From NCBI RefSeq assembly GCF_000003815.2, contig NC_049987.1, positions 21,586,187 to 21,650,186 on the forward strand: 64,000 nt of DNA, given 5' to 3'. A program made the position numbers and the translations under genes. Shown one piece after another: positions 21,901 through 31,878 of the stretch. The notes beneath the pieces were generated by a model. That model made no database searches. It worked only from the letters and a program-made list of their open reading frames with translations, and had not been told where the DNA came from. This DNA is from Branchiostoma floridae (Eukaryota > Chordata > Leptocardii > Amphioxiformes > Branchiostomatidae). Positions within the stretch are counted from its first letter, which is position 1. Each line of letters begins with the position of its first letter.

Positions 21901-22517
21901 CTGGCTGACTGGCACCTATCATGTAAATAGCAACTATTCTATCAAATCATCATCATCATCACGGGCAGCTTGCCCGTATCAGGTCCGTTCTTTCCCTCCA
22001 AACTGCTCTGTCCCCCATAGCGTTCTTTAAGTCCTCGACCCGCAACCCCGCATCATGAGCAAGCTGGTTAGTCGGGGCAGCCCAGCATGTGCTGGCTTCC
22101 ACAGTGTGAGTCCACGAGCAAGCTCTGCTTTGTTCAATCAAAAAAATTGTTTTATTTTACACATTTCCAAGGTTAAGATAGGATCTAGAGACCCTAAGAT
22201 AGTCCATTTTTAACCTGCAGATATTTTTGATGTGTTCCTTGTTAGGGAGTCTGCCGTGGTATCCTCGGAAGGCCTGGGTCCGCGCGAAGGAACAGACCAT
22301 CATCGTCAAGTACTCCGAGTCTTCCGTTCGGGCGGCTCTCGGGGAATATCCTGACGCGAAGCTGAACATTCCGCAGAGGTCTGCCCACGAGGGGACGGCG
22401 AACAACGGCAGAGCGTCAAACAACGGGAGTCGGAGAGCGTCACGGCCGCAGAGCCGACCACAACAGAGCAGACCACGCAGCAGACCACACAGGGGATCCG
22501 AGGCTGGGACCTCCTAG
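12907..22517 (+). CDS. Protein with three cyclic-nucleotide-binding (CNB) domains
   Basis: Exons: 12907-12921 (proposed first, MEFSE), 14700-14865, 15323-15412, 15846-16011, 16548-16710, 17156-17219, 17460-17544, 17807-17883, 18255-18355, 19760-19873, 19991-20014, 20530-20638, 21602-21694, 22246-22517; about 512 aa. If exon 1 is non-coding, ATG 14709 gives 504 aa; residue numbers use that start. CNB-A (~60-150) has the cassette GDFFGEVSTLF but Ser129 where cAMP binders have Arg. CNB-B (~193-300) keeps both Glu and Arg in LGEEGLMTSGSRKVTV. CNB-C (~345-450) lacks the Glu but has YPRKAWV. The tail is Arg/Ser/Pro-rich. No kinase or channel domain is seen. The X-box upstream suggests a ciliary or flagellar role (inference). 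I cannot name a vertebrate orthologue with certainty; CNBD-type proteins are the nearest thought. Confidence 0.85.
15016..15189. mobile_element. TA-flanked MITE, Tc1/mariner or pogo-like
   Basis: Ends CAGTAGAAGCC and GGTTTCTACTG, flanked by TA on each side. The subterminal TTTAATTGCACA is repeated in inverted form. A second copy lies at 59963-60101. Confidence 0.8.
17900..18220. repeat. TG-rich microsatellite with a 22-bp internal unit
   Basis: Repeated GTGT runs with units like GAGAGTGTACATGTGTGTGT, in CNB intron 8 between the exons at 17807-17883 and 18255-18355. It produces false frames of His/Thr or Cys/Val on both strands. Confidence 0.9.
19047..19186. repeat. Two ~70-bp tandem units
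   Basis: Units starting TTGACCAATCA and ending GGTCATGGTTTG occur twice, in CNB intron 9. They contain CCAAT-like boxes but sit inside an intron, so I read them as a simple duplication. Confidence 0.7.
19308..19375. mobile_element. Very short MITE remnant (CCAAGCAGATGTT ends)
   Basis: CTCCAAGCAGATGTT at the left is mirrored by AACATCTGCTTGG at the right. It resembles the CTCTCCAAGCAGAGG family seen at 51876, 52938, 59100 and 61053. Confidence 0.5.
20410..20495 (-). repeat. tRNA-like SINE fragment
   Basis: On the minus strand there is an A-box-like TGGCATGGTTAGG and, further on, a B-box-like GATGCAAATCC. No cloverleaf is evident. It lies in CNB intron 11. Confidence 0.4.
20744..21424 (+). 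mobile_element. Middle MITE of the nest, 5-bp target duplication
   Basis: Ends CAGGGCTCGAAATA and TATTTTGAGCCCTG, flanked by AATAT on both sides. Subterminal blocks repeat GTGCAGGTA. It is interrupted by 20894-21233. Relatives lie at 25019-25391 and 29479-30215. Confidence 0.85.
20894..21233 (-). mobile_element. Innermost hAT MITE, 8-bp target duplication
   Basis: 340 bp with perfect duplication GTATGGAT (20886-20893 and 21234-21241). It is the inverted sister of 6034-6368. Confidence 0.9.
21944..22136 (-). mobile_element. LINE 3' end fragment
   Basis: The minus strand encodes the end of a LINE reverse-transcriptase protein (DAGLRVEDLKNAMGDRAVW) and finishes in a GAT trinucleotide tail. It is 5'-truncated and lies in CNB intron 13, antisense to the gene. 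Confidence 0.75.
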
Positions 22518-22561
22518 TGGACGACTCACTTGCCATGCAGATTACATTATCTAGTTTTTAA

Positions 22562-22784
22562 CCCTTAAACTGCCAGAGTTTCAGCCCTATAAAATACTAT
22601 CAGTGCCAGTGTTGGCCGCTGACTTCCAAACAGAAACCCCCGAAGTCCCTAACTTCCGGGGTTCGTGTGCTACACGCGCGCAAAGCTGCTACTCCGGGGG
22701 AATACGCTATCCCGGATATAACCGGGCGCAACACACAGGGCATGTGTATGTGTGCCGGATATATCCGGTTTGGCAGTTTAAGTG
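22562..22784. mobile_element. piggyBac-like MITE
   Basis: Left end CCCTTAAACTGCCAGAG, right end reverse-complement CACTTAAACTGCCAAAC, both flanked by TTAA (22558-22561, 22785-22788). TTAA targets with CCCTT ends are typical of piggyBac. It starts 44 bp after the CNB stop codon, so it probably lies in the 3' UTR. Confidence 0.8.
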
Positions 22785-22850
22785 TTAATACTATTTCAGG
22801 GAATGTCCACACATTGTCAGCAGCACGGGAAGGACCTGGCATATTGTTGG

Positions 22851-23318
22851 CGCTCCAGCATAAACAACAAACTTAAGGTACAAGTCTTCCGCGCAGTAAT
22901 AGAGCCCATTCTCCTGTATGGTGCTGAAACTTGGACCTTGACAACTCGTCTGGAGAGGAAACTTGATGGTACGTATACACTACTCCTGCGCAAAGCACAG
23001 AACATTTGTTGGAAGCAGCACCCATCTATAAGGGACATTTATGGAGATCTTCCGAGGGTTTCTCACAGACTCAGACAGAGGCGGGCACAGTTTGCTGGAC
23101 ACTGCCTTCGGGCTAGTGAAGAGGTAGTTTCCTCACTCCTCTTGTGGAGGCCTCGAGGAAAAACTCACTCCCGGAAGCTGACCTTCCCGAGGCTGCTCTC
23201 CAGGGATACCGGGCTAGCGGAGGAGGACCTGGCAGCGGTCATGTCAGACAGGAAGGCGTGGGCTGAAGTAGTGCATGGACTTACCCCGTCCCCTCCGGGG
23301 GTCGACTAGGCAAGGCAA
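22851..23318 (+). mobile_element. 5'-truncated LINE with perfect 13-bp target duplication
   Basis: An open frame to the stop at 23307-23309 encodes the C-terminus of a non-LTR reverse transcriptase (motifs LLYGAETWTLT, GHCLRASEE, DTGLAEEDLAAVMSDRKAW). It ends in a GGCAAGGCAAGG tail. GGCATATTGTTGG is repeated exactly at 22838-22850 and 23319-23331. The intact frame and duplication point to a recent insertion. The short-repeat tail suggests an RTE-like clade, which I infer. Confidence 0.9.
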
Positions 23319-23839
23319 GGCATATTGTTGGTAAACTATCTAGGTAGATTGTTGCAGTTTTTATTACAGAAAAGCCATACTTGTAGTTTGAACCACAGAG
23401 CTGGAATTTAGCAAATGGTGGTCTAGTTATGTATTATTTAAGTTGTTTCTTTTTTCAGCAAGAAAGCCATTTGAAAGAGTTCTATTGGGGGAAAGTTCTG
23501 GAAAGGGCTCTTCTTCCAGAATCACTCATTTTACAGGTGTACTCAGTCTATTCAGTCCAATTTAAGATGCGAGATGTATTTCAGGCAGACATGCCATTGC
23601 AAACATTATAGCAAAGTCTCACAGGCCATCTTTGAGCCATGTACATTTTTTGTGATGGATGGTTTAAGAATCTAGTCTGAAAATTTTACTAGCTATAGCC
23701 ATTAATGAATGTGATCCATATAAGGGATGTACGAGTCAGTGTTGCCAGGTTGAGGTTTCCTTAATTGTTATTTTTGTACATGTATTTGGGGCAAGTTTCT
23801 TCCTTCAGTTGTAAAATATTTGTTGGCAAGGCTAGGTAG

Positions 23840-24155
23840 CAGTGTACAAAATACTTTTCTGAGCCAGGTTGCACAGTGTGCAACCTGGGGCAAAAACTAG
23901 GTTGCACAACTGAATTTCAAGTTGCACCACCTCGTACAATTCACTAATTTCTGAAAAAAAAAGGTACAATACATACATGTTTGGCTTATATGAAACGGAG
24001 CTGCCTCAGTCTATTTATTTCTTCCAAGTAAATTGACAACAAAATCGAGTTCTGGGGCTCAAAATCTAATTGGCACCCTGTGCAACCTGAGTTTAGAAGT
24101 AAGTTGCACCAAGCAAAAAGTGGTTGCAATGTGCAAGTGCGTATTTTGCACGCTG
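23840..24155. mobile_element. MITE with 5-bp target duplication
   Basis: 316 bp, ends CAGTGTACAAAATAC and, from the right, CAGCGTGCAAAATAC. GGTAG flanks both sides. The interior has inverted GGTTGCACA blocks, the same design as the CAGGGCTCGAAATA family. Confidence 0.8.
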
Positions 24156-25018
24156 GGTAGTCTTGTAAATTAAGCAAGATGTGTTTTGGGGGCATAGAGC
24201 AAAAATCAATGCTTGTTTAGTCCATCCATGGAATCAAGGTGAGGTTACCCTACTGTGTTTTATGTTGCAGTTTGATTAGGAATAATTTGATATCTATGCA
24301 GTGTTACATTTTTGTAGTCTATTGTTGTTTAACTTATTTTTTCTGTGCTTGAGATTGTACGGAACAGTTTCATATTCAAAACATGATTTATGTTGGATCT
24401 ATTTTTCTTCTGCGTGGCCTTTCTATGAAAATTTGAGTAAATGTATCTATGCAGCTAAGGTGAATACAAATACATGTAGTGTGTACAAAAGTTACTTTTC
24501 ATGTTTGTTTTGTTTGTTCGGACCCTTAGTACCTAGTAGTGACACAGGGCAAAAAGTGTTCTTGTTGTTTCAGTAACGGTATAGTTTTACACAAAAATAA
24601 AAGACTAGCTGTAAACAGAAGTTACATCTTGCTCTGTTACATGATCTTGTTATACATTTTTGTATACCAGCAGTTTTTTTTTCCACAAAATAGGAGCAAG
24701 GAGTACATACAACCTCCATTGAGTCACTTTTGAGATAAACAAGACTTTGACATCTTTTCTTAACTTGTATCCATATATGAACTTAGAAATCATACAACAT
24801 AACATAGTGCTACTCTAGGATATAGTACAGCCTTCTCCCTAGCTTGGTCTTATAGTACTTTGTATGCTAAGCATGCAGTACTTACCGACTTCTGGCAGTT
24901 AATAAACAAAATTGAGACTTATAAACTGAATATTTTACCCGATCTTCTAGCTGGCATTACTCCCTGCATAATCTTAGAGCAGATCTAGAGGTGAGGTTTT
25001 GTTTGCGTTGCTTTTATG

Positions 25019-25391
25019 CAGGGCTCAAAATACTGGGTGCATGTGCATCCAGGTGCACCCAAAATTGGAGCTGTGCACCCAAAATTGGAGCAGTGCACCC
25101 AATTATTTTCTGTCTGTGGGTGCACAGGGTGCATCCAAATATTTTCTTAAGTTATGTATGTAAAGATATCAAAGTATACAAGTATACGTCATATTCTTGA
25201 CATCTATGTGTTAGAAAGATAATAAAAATGTCTGTCATGGTACTTGTTTAAGAATTTGATAGCTTGTAACTAAGTTTTATTATTAGGTTATTACTTAAAT
25301 TTAAGTGGTGCACCCAAAACTTTTTTGGTGCACCCAATTTTTTAAGCTGGGTGCACCAGTGCACCTAATCCCCAAAATGAATTTCGAGCCG
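25019..25391. mobile_element. MITE of the CAGGGCTCRAAATA family
   Basis: 373 bp; left end CAGGGCTCAAAATA, right end ATTTCGAGCCG, flanked by TTATG. Repeated GGTGCACCCAA blocks lie near both ends. It ends 28 bp before the MIS18A stop codon. Confidence 0.8.
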
Positions 25392-25418
25392 TTATGCCAG
25401 CTTTCAGACATACAGGTC

Positions 25419-28400
25419 CTAGTCTGACTCGTAATCCGACAGTTGAATCCTCGCCTTCTTTCTCACATGCGTGCGAGCCGGGACGGGGGATCCGTAGCTG
25501 CTCTGAGACGGGCGCTGAGACGACTTGTTCCCCCGAGACGGGGTTCCCGAGGGCCTCTCGTTCTTCACCTCGTGTTTCACCCTGGGAGCTGGTGTCAGGT
25601 TCTCCTTTGTGTCAGGCTCTTCTTCTTCCATCATCGCCTGCTCAAGGACAGACAGCCTCTTGGACAGTGTCATCAGTACGTGCCGTATCTGTAGGTTACA
25701 AAAACAACAAATCAATACGTCTGGACTTTGACTTTATGCGAATCCACAATTAGCAATTCAGACAGCTTAAAATCAGGAAATTTGCCAGGTCAGTCAGTCT
25801 TGGCTGCACGGCCGACCAACTCCTTTGTCCGAACTGTCTGTAGCCGCCACGCATCAACTTAAGTACAGTTTATTTCTTCTTCATCACTTTACACGGTACA
25901 GAATGGCAGGGCCATGGCCCTGAATTGCACGGTCGTGTTACATTAAGTAAAATCGAAGACAGTTATTAAAAACGATGTTCGTACATCAGCGAATATTGCA
26001 CGTTAGCGAATATTGCACATAGCATTTACATATATTGCACACAGTTGCTTAACAGTGACAAATTTGGCTAAAAATACCACAAATTTGACTTCGAAGGTGA
26101 TGGGTAGTTAGTCAAAGTTCGCTTATAAAACAGATTGTCACATCTAGAGCAGATTCAGGTATTTACATGTTCAGCATGCGCACCATATACCGGTAGGGTA
26201 TTGCACTCGATCTGTATCTTTCAGTTCTACAGTGGACAGTGTCGAGTTTGTGTGATGAACGAGTCACCCTGCCACTGATATCCACACGTGAGAGTGGTAG
26301 TAGGTGTCTGTACAGCTTCGACTGTTCAAGTGATTTGGCGAAGTTAACAGTTAATTGTTCACGATGTGATTTGAGTGTAGGTAGGCCCAGCCGAATACAT
26401 GCTTTGGAGTAGGATGTGTAGTTGGTGCCCAAGATGATTCGAAGTGCTTGTGATACAAGCTTACGATTGATGGATTGAATAATAGCCAAATTGTAGTCAG
26501 TCTGGCAGAGGGTACTAGAGAGTATTCTGTGAATTCATGATTAACAATTCACAGACAGCTAGATTTATACACATCATAATGCATCAACAGAAAATCACAC
26601 GGGCCAGGGTGTTGAGTGACTTCAAAGGAAAAATTATATGATACAACTATATTCATAGCCAGAATACAGATATACAAGTAAAGGTATTATGTATTACCTT
26701 AGCCAGTCCATTATCTATCTTTTCCTGTGCTGACACAATCCCTCCTAGACTGCACTTGGGGATGCCAGACCCGAGGCTGTAGCTGTGGAAATCAGATTGT
26801 AGGGCATAAAAACATATACAAACAAGAAATCTTTTTAAAAAAGCTGTGCCTTGCCGCGTATTTTATGTTATTTTGGTAAGTTAGACTAGATTCTACGCTT
26901 AAAAATCCCGAGTTCCACATGTCGCCCCCCTCCCCCCTCATTATCATAATTTATGTCAGATGAATTATTGGCACATTAAACAGGTTTTGTAAAACTTTTT
27001 GACCCACAATGAATATGCATTATTTTTTATTACAAACTAAGTTCCTTCTGATGCAATTTGTGATATATCTTTATATAAACATGGTGAGTTAAAGCGTAGA
27101 TTTATTACGCTGGACCACATACAGTAACATGCGTCTAGAAGAGCGTTTTAATACTCGCCTGGAATGTACCATTGTTTAACTAAGCCATGAAACTCAGCAA
27201 GGAAAGAAGGGCCTTTGGAAGGGGCTTTGGAAGGGCTGGGTTAAAAGGTCCGTCCATTGATCCATGGATCCATGGAAGAAACCTGGCGTAAAGCCTTGCC
27301 TGGCGGCAAGGCAAAAATGTACTTGTAGTACTTTGTACTTCTGACTGAGGTAGCTTTTGGTACCTAATAGTAACATATTTTACTGGTCACCAACACAGAC
27401 AGCAAAGAGGTAGTCAAGACATTTCGTCATCATCTTTTTAAGCCAGATTACAGCTAGACAAAGATAAAAAGTCACAAGTATATCATAAGGCCACACCAAT
27501 TTAATTTCTTGGTTCACGGATTTTTTCATAAAAAATATGGAGCGAGAGAGCAAAATAAAAATAAAAATAAAAATTGTAAAACGGTCGGGGTAAAGGTAAC
27601 GGCTAATCCAAAACATAAAGGAAAAAAAGTTTTCAGCTTGAAAAAAGTACAAAACACTCTTTTTGTACAGTAACAGCACCTGTACCCACACTTTAAGGAG
27701 CTTATAATATAAAGGCCAAATTGCTAGACCAGAAAGTTGGTGAATGGTTTCATTAATGGTGAAAATTTGCTGAGTGGTAATTTTTATTTTTATTTTTTTT
27801 CCAAAAAAATAGGAGCGAGCGAATCCGTGAACCAAGAAATTAAATCGGTGTGGTCTAAGGTAGAAATTGAAAGTTTAACACTGATTTTTTAAAAATTTGT
27901 TCAATGATGATTTATTCTTTTGGGGGGATTCAACCAAAGTTGCAAGAGGGTCAGTGAAAACTGCTGCACTTCTTTCTTCCTTTACAGTAACTGATTAGAA
28001 ATTGCAACATTTCAATTTAAGAGCGGCAGACAGCATAAGCCGATATCATAGACACAGACCATACAACATCACAAGCACATTTAATACAATATTAATACTG
28101 CTTGCTAGGAATTTCTTAGTCTTTTAGTTATATCAAGGAAATTTTTCAACCTCCTTGGTTATATCTAGGAAAATACAAACAAACAAAAATAGCTACAGAT
28201 CAGAATGCGTCTTACGTGGTGACTTTGTTGATGTCTATGGTGTAGAGGTCTCTGAGTGCGTCGAACTCCGAGTGGGTCCCCCTGTACATCACCCCGATCT
28301 CAGCTCCGCACCCCGCGCAGGACAGGGGCAGGTAGGAACTAAAACAAAACAGCATCAAATCTGATCTGTGTACACCTTTAGTGTTGGAAGAAAGTTTAGC

Positions 28401-31086
28401 ACTGTACTTTAATTACTACCAGCATAGACGAGCTTCTATAATACATCTACAAAGGTGATTCCATCAACTAGTATGATATATGTCTCCCCCCCCCCCCCAC
28501 AAAAAAAATTGGTGTCGGCACAGTTTCTTCTGGTACAGGTACCATGAAATTGATCAATATTGTAAGTAGTAAGTATGCCAAATATTAACTACTACAGTCT
28601 CTCAATAATTCCACCGGATGCCATAATACTGCCATATGAGCAAAATACACAAATTCAAAGCGATTTAAGGAGATGTTGATAATCATGTACCAATGCAGCA
28701 TCAGTAATCCTAAACTACAACGTATATATAAGCATGAAAGCTCATCTCAACAGAGACAGGGGTCGATATCGCTTGCCAGGCATTTATAATTCGTTACTAA
28801 GTACTCGAATCACGTGTCTCTAAGTCACGTGATCAGAGTAACTGAATCATCACTCCTGAAGAAGGTCGACGGAAGTACGACTGAAAATCGAGGTTAGCAG
28901 ATTTTGGTGTTGTAAGACAGTGGAAAATCTTCAATATGTACAACGTATATATACCCTTTAGACATTTAGGTGTTTGAGACAAACTTGAGACGGCCTATGT
29001 AACAATGTTTTTAGGTGACGGTATTATGGCACCCGGTGGAATCATGTGAGTCAATGTTAGATCATGAGTGGGTGAGACATACCATCCATAGTCTCTATCT
29101 GTCTGCTTCTCTGAATGGGTAATGGTTTTTCCAACAGTTACTGTCTCCGACACCGCTGTAAAAACACACGCAAAAATTAGTAAGGAGACATTGCGATGTA
29201 TTCTCTGGGGCAGCCTGTTATCCAAACCTAAACATTCAAAAGCATGTTGCGAGGAGTGACTTTGAACTGATGATGATGATCTTTGCAGGATTGGTGGTAG
29301 ACGATTTTGTATCTTATATGATGTAGCTGCAAATCAACTATTAATTTTGTTTGTGGATAATTTCTTTGTTAATTACACCCACTTGGTTATTTTATTTATT
29401 GTTACAACGATTGATGTTTTGTTATTTATGTTATAGCCTTTGACCTCTGACCCCTCCTCATTACTTCCGTTTACTGAGCAGGGCTCGAAATACACTTTTC
29501 AGTCAACTTGCACCAGTGCAAGTTAAGCCAAAGGTAACTTGCACCAAAAGAAACTTACTTGCACAACCCAAAATAGTGAACTGTTAACCCTTTATTCTTC
29601 TTCTGAAAATTTGCAAATATATGGGGATACATAAAGACCACATGTTTGGATATTTGTTTTCCAAAGCGTATTTTATTTTGGATTTCAAATTGTACAACAA
29701 ATGTGAATTTAGGCTTAATTTAAGACAATTCAATGTCTACAACTTGATAAGATCAATAGATTTCTTCTGGACTCTTCGAGTGACTTCCATCACTATTCTT
29801 AACCATCGCTAGAACAACTCAATACAAACACATATAACTGGAAAATCCAGTTGATCATATCAAAGTCACTAAATTGTATGCAAAATGTATTTACTCATAT
29901 GCAAATCAAGGTAAGACAACACCATAGGAATTATTAGCATTATAGAGAATACTGATGGAATTGTCTTCAAATTTTGTTTACCTGGATGTCTAACCAAGTT
30001 TAGAAATAACAAATTTAGGCTATTTTTTTATTCAGTGTTGTTTTCTTTTACCTTTCAATGGCAGACAATATTCTTGGTGTGTGTAAGCCTTTTCTAAAGT
30101 CAGGTATTAGTGGATAAAAGTAACTTGCACTGGTGCAAGTTTGGTCCAAACTTACTTGCACCACACCAATTTTACATGCACAAACTTGCATATGCATGTG
30201 GTATTTCGAGCCCTGCTGAGTTTATGTTACATTTTTGCAATCAGTTTACCTCAGTTCTTCTCGTGTCATACTGTATACATGTATTTTTGTTGACTTTATG
30301 TTATTTGACTGTTTTAATTTGTCTTGTTGATGGACGACTCCAGGAAGAATAGAGTTATGATAATAATTGTAACTCTAATTGGAGATCAAAATAAACAAAC
30401 AAACAAACAAACAATCATCATCATATAAACAAACAATTGACTAGCCTGATTTAAGCAAGCTTCTTTACAGCCCGCTCACCATTTCTGGGGGGAAGGGCCA
30501 GTTACAGCCCTGGACAGCAGAGTTTGTGTTACACAGACTAACAATTGGCGATCTTAACTTAAGACATAAACAAGAAACATCTGCGGGCATTGTTATGCAC
30601 ACCAAACGACCAATGTCTTGTCTGAAGTCATGTCAGGACTCAGGGGCATTCACCTTTGACCTTACAGTTTCACAAGCGTACCTTGAATCCTGAACCTCCT
30701 TCTTCTACTTTTAATCAAGGTTTTTATCAACTTATTGAAGATTATGCTGCCTGTAGTATGAAGGTCTACTGCGAGGCGTCATCCTTATTGACAAGATGTT
30801 CCTGTCAATAGACATTCCTGTCTTAGTGCTACATATCTGTATTAAACATAAATGTTAAGCAGACTAGTCAAAATTTCGAAAAATCGACAAGAAACAAACC
30901 TGTGAAGCTAATATAACTCATTTCAATGCAGGCCTTCGGTCCTGTCAGTGGATCTTTCATGGCGAGAGAGTCGGCCAGGATCTCGCGGCAGTTCTGGCAT
31001 TGGAACACATCTGGCGAGTCTGCCACTTCCTCTACTTCTTCTTCTTCTTCCCCTGCCCCGGCCGAGTGGTCGCCTTTCTCCGCCAT
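25419..31086 (-). CDS. MIS18A: MIS18A, centromere CENP-A loading factor
   Basis: Five minus-strand exons, 738 nt, 245 aa (human 233): 31086-30900, 29155-29083, 28338-28216, 26782-26698, 25688-25419. All junctions are GT-AG and phases match. Mis18 proteins form the Mis18 complex that marks centromeres for CENP-A deposition. The Mis18/Yippee fold has two zinc-binding CxxC pairs, and both are here: C30/C33 (FQCQNCREILADS) and C94/C97 (SCAGCGAEIGVMYRGT). They are followed by the YSLGSG motif at ~129-134. A helical stretch at ~150-180 fits the C-terminal coiled coil. The N-terminus has a Glu run; the C-terminus is basic and Ser-rich. Some features recall OIP5/Mis18-beta (VFQC, LADS), so it may represent the common ancestor; the YxLGS motif favours the alpha type. 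Intron 4 holds a LINE end. Confidence 0.9.
25860..26530 (-). mobile_element. CR1-like LINE 3' end in MIS18A intron 4
   Basis: The frame at 26163-26489 resembles the C-terminus of CR1/L2-class LINE proteins (QALRIILGTNYTSY, LGLPTLKSHREQL). A ~230-bp 3' UTR follows with an AATAAA on the minus strand at 25869-25874. Diverged ~30-bp direct repeats lie near 25738-25770 and 26530-26560 and may mark the insertion site. Confidence 0.75.
26822..27320. repeat. Dispersed repeat, TGCCTTGCCGC ends
   Basis: The left 38 bp (26822-26859) recur exactly at 40975-41012, and the right ~120 bp (27201-27320) recur at 42640-42750. TGCCTTGCCGC is present at the left and inverted near the right end, so a DNA transposon with inverted ends is likely. 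The family is unknown. Confidence 0.5.
27487..27857. mobile_element. Hairpin MITE
   Basis: Long inverted ends: ACCAATTTAATTTCTTGGTT at the left is mirrored at the right. The interior is A- and T-rich and its arms also pair. Lies in MIS18A intron 3. A related end fragment (AAGGCCACACCGACTTAATT) is at 47360. Confidence 0.75.
28727..28938 (+). mobile_element. Retroelement 3'-end remnant, Penelope-like
   Basis: Matches 50993-51190 over ~200 bp. It includes [13 protein letters not shown]-type coding in the better copy and a hairpin starting CTGAAGAAGGTCGACGG. See the copy at 50960-51190. Confidence 0.5.
29479..30215. mobile_element. Long member of the CAGGGCTCGAAATA MITE family
   Basis: 737 bp; ends CAGGGCTCGAAATAC and GTATTTCGAGCCCTG, flanked by CTGAG. 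Subterminal GTGCAAGT blocks occur in both orientations. A hairpin remnant like that at 38280 lies inside (29756-29815). It is in MIS18A intron 1. Confidence 0.85.
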
Positions 31087-31878
31087 AGTTATTCTCCGAT
31101 CAAACAGAGTCAAAATCGTCAAGATGGCGAACTGTTGTGACTGTTGCAGCGTCAAATTTTGGCGCATTTGGGGCGTATGCAAATATAGGCTGTCTTTAGT
31201 TACACATATTCACTGCCTATATAGAGGGATACATTAGTGATAAATAACTTAAAAGGCTTCTCTCCTAAATGTAACTCTCATGTTTCAAAAATATTATAGA
31301 ATCGCTTCATATTCATTGAATAATCCATGTTGAATAACAATGTTAGAGTATAAAAGCTGGCATTAAAAAAGCTACAATAGTCACCTACAAAATTAAGATG
31401 GCGGCGCCCTATGGGGGAAGGACCCTGACGTCTAACTTACAGATTTACCTCTTGTGCCTCCGATACATCCCTCCCGTGAACTCTAGTGACTCCCTTGTAC
31501 AGCTCTAGTGGTTAAAGTAGCCAATGTATGGCAAAGAAAATAGTTTCAGATCTCAGTGCAGCTTTTAACTGCCGACCACACACGACCACAGGACTGGAAT
31601 TCGCCGGCCGTTTGCACCTTGTGGGTGCAGTACTGCAACAGATTGATAGAGCGCGCTTTTGATCCATGCAGTGAGCGCAGTCCGAGTATTGCATTGCTGT
31701 AACGAGTCAATAGGGGGCGCTTTTGATCCATGGCGAAAATTATCAAGATGGCGGCGCCCTGAGCGAAAAAAGCGCTTGCGATACTTCTTCTCAATTTCAC
31801 CTACTTTGCACCTTTACCGCCTCCTTCCTCGAATTCTGCCAACTACCTTTGACAAGTTTAGGTGATGAAGTGTCCATA
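31087..31878. promoter_or_regulatory. Bidirectional promoter region MIS18A / MTRES1
   Basis: The two start codons face away from each other across 792 bp. YY1-type motifs occur at 31121-31129 (AAGATGGCG), 31395-31405 and 31745-31755 (AAGATGGCGGC, both followed by GCCCT). A partial duplication at ~31642-31740 repeats GCGCTTTTGATCCATG. Transcription starts are not visible. Confidence 0.65.

Larger units (their letters stand above)
22518..25418. other. Convergent intergenic region between the CNB gene and MIS18A
   Basis: Besides the piggyBac MITE, the LINE and two MITEs (23840-24155, 25019-25391) I see no gene here. It should hold the 3' UTRs of both flanking genes. Confidence 0.6.

Noticed and set aside
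27380-27835. 151-aa minus-strand frame
   Set aside because: Lies almost wholly in the hairpin MITE at 27487-27857; Phe/Ile/Leu-rich because of A/T arms.
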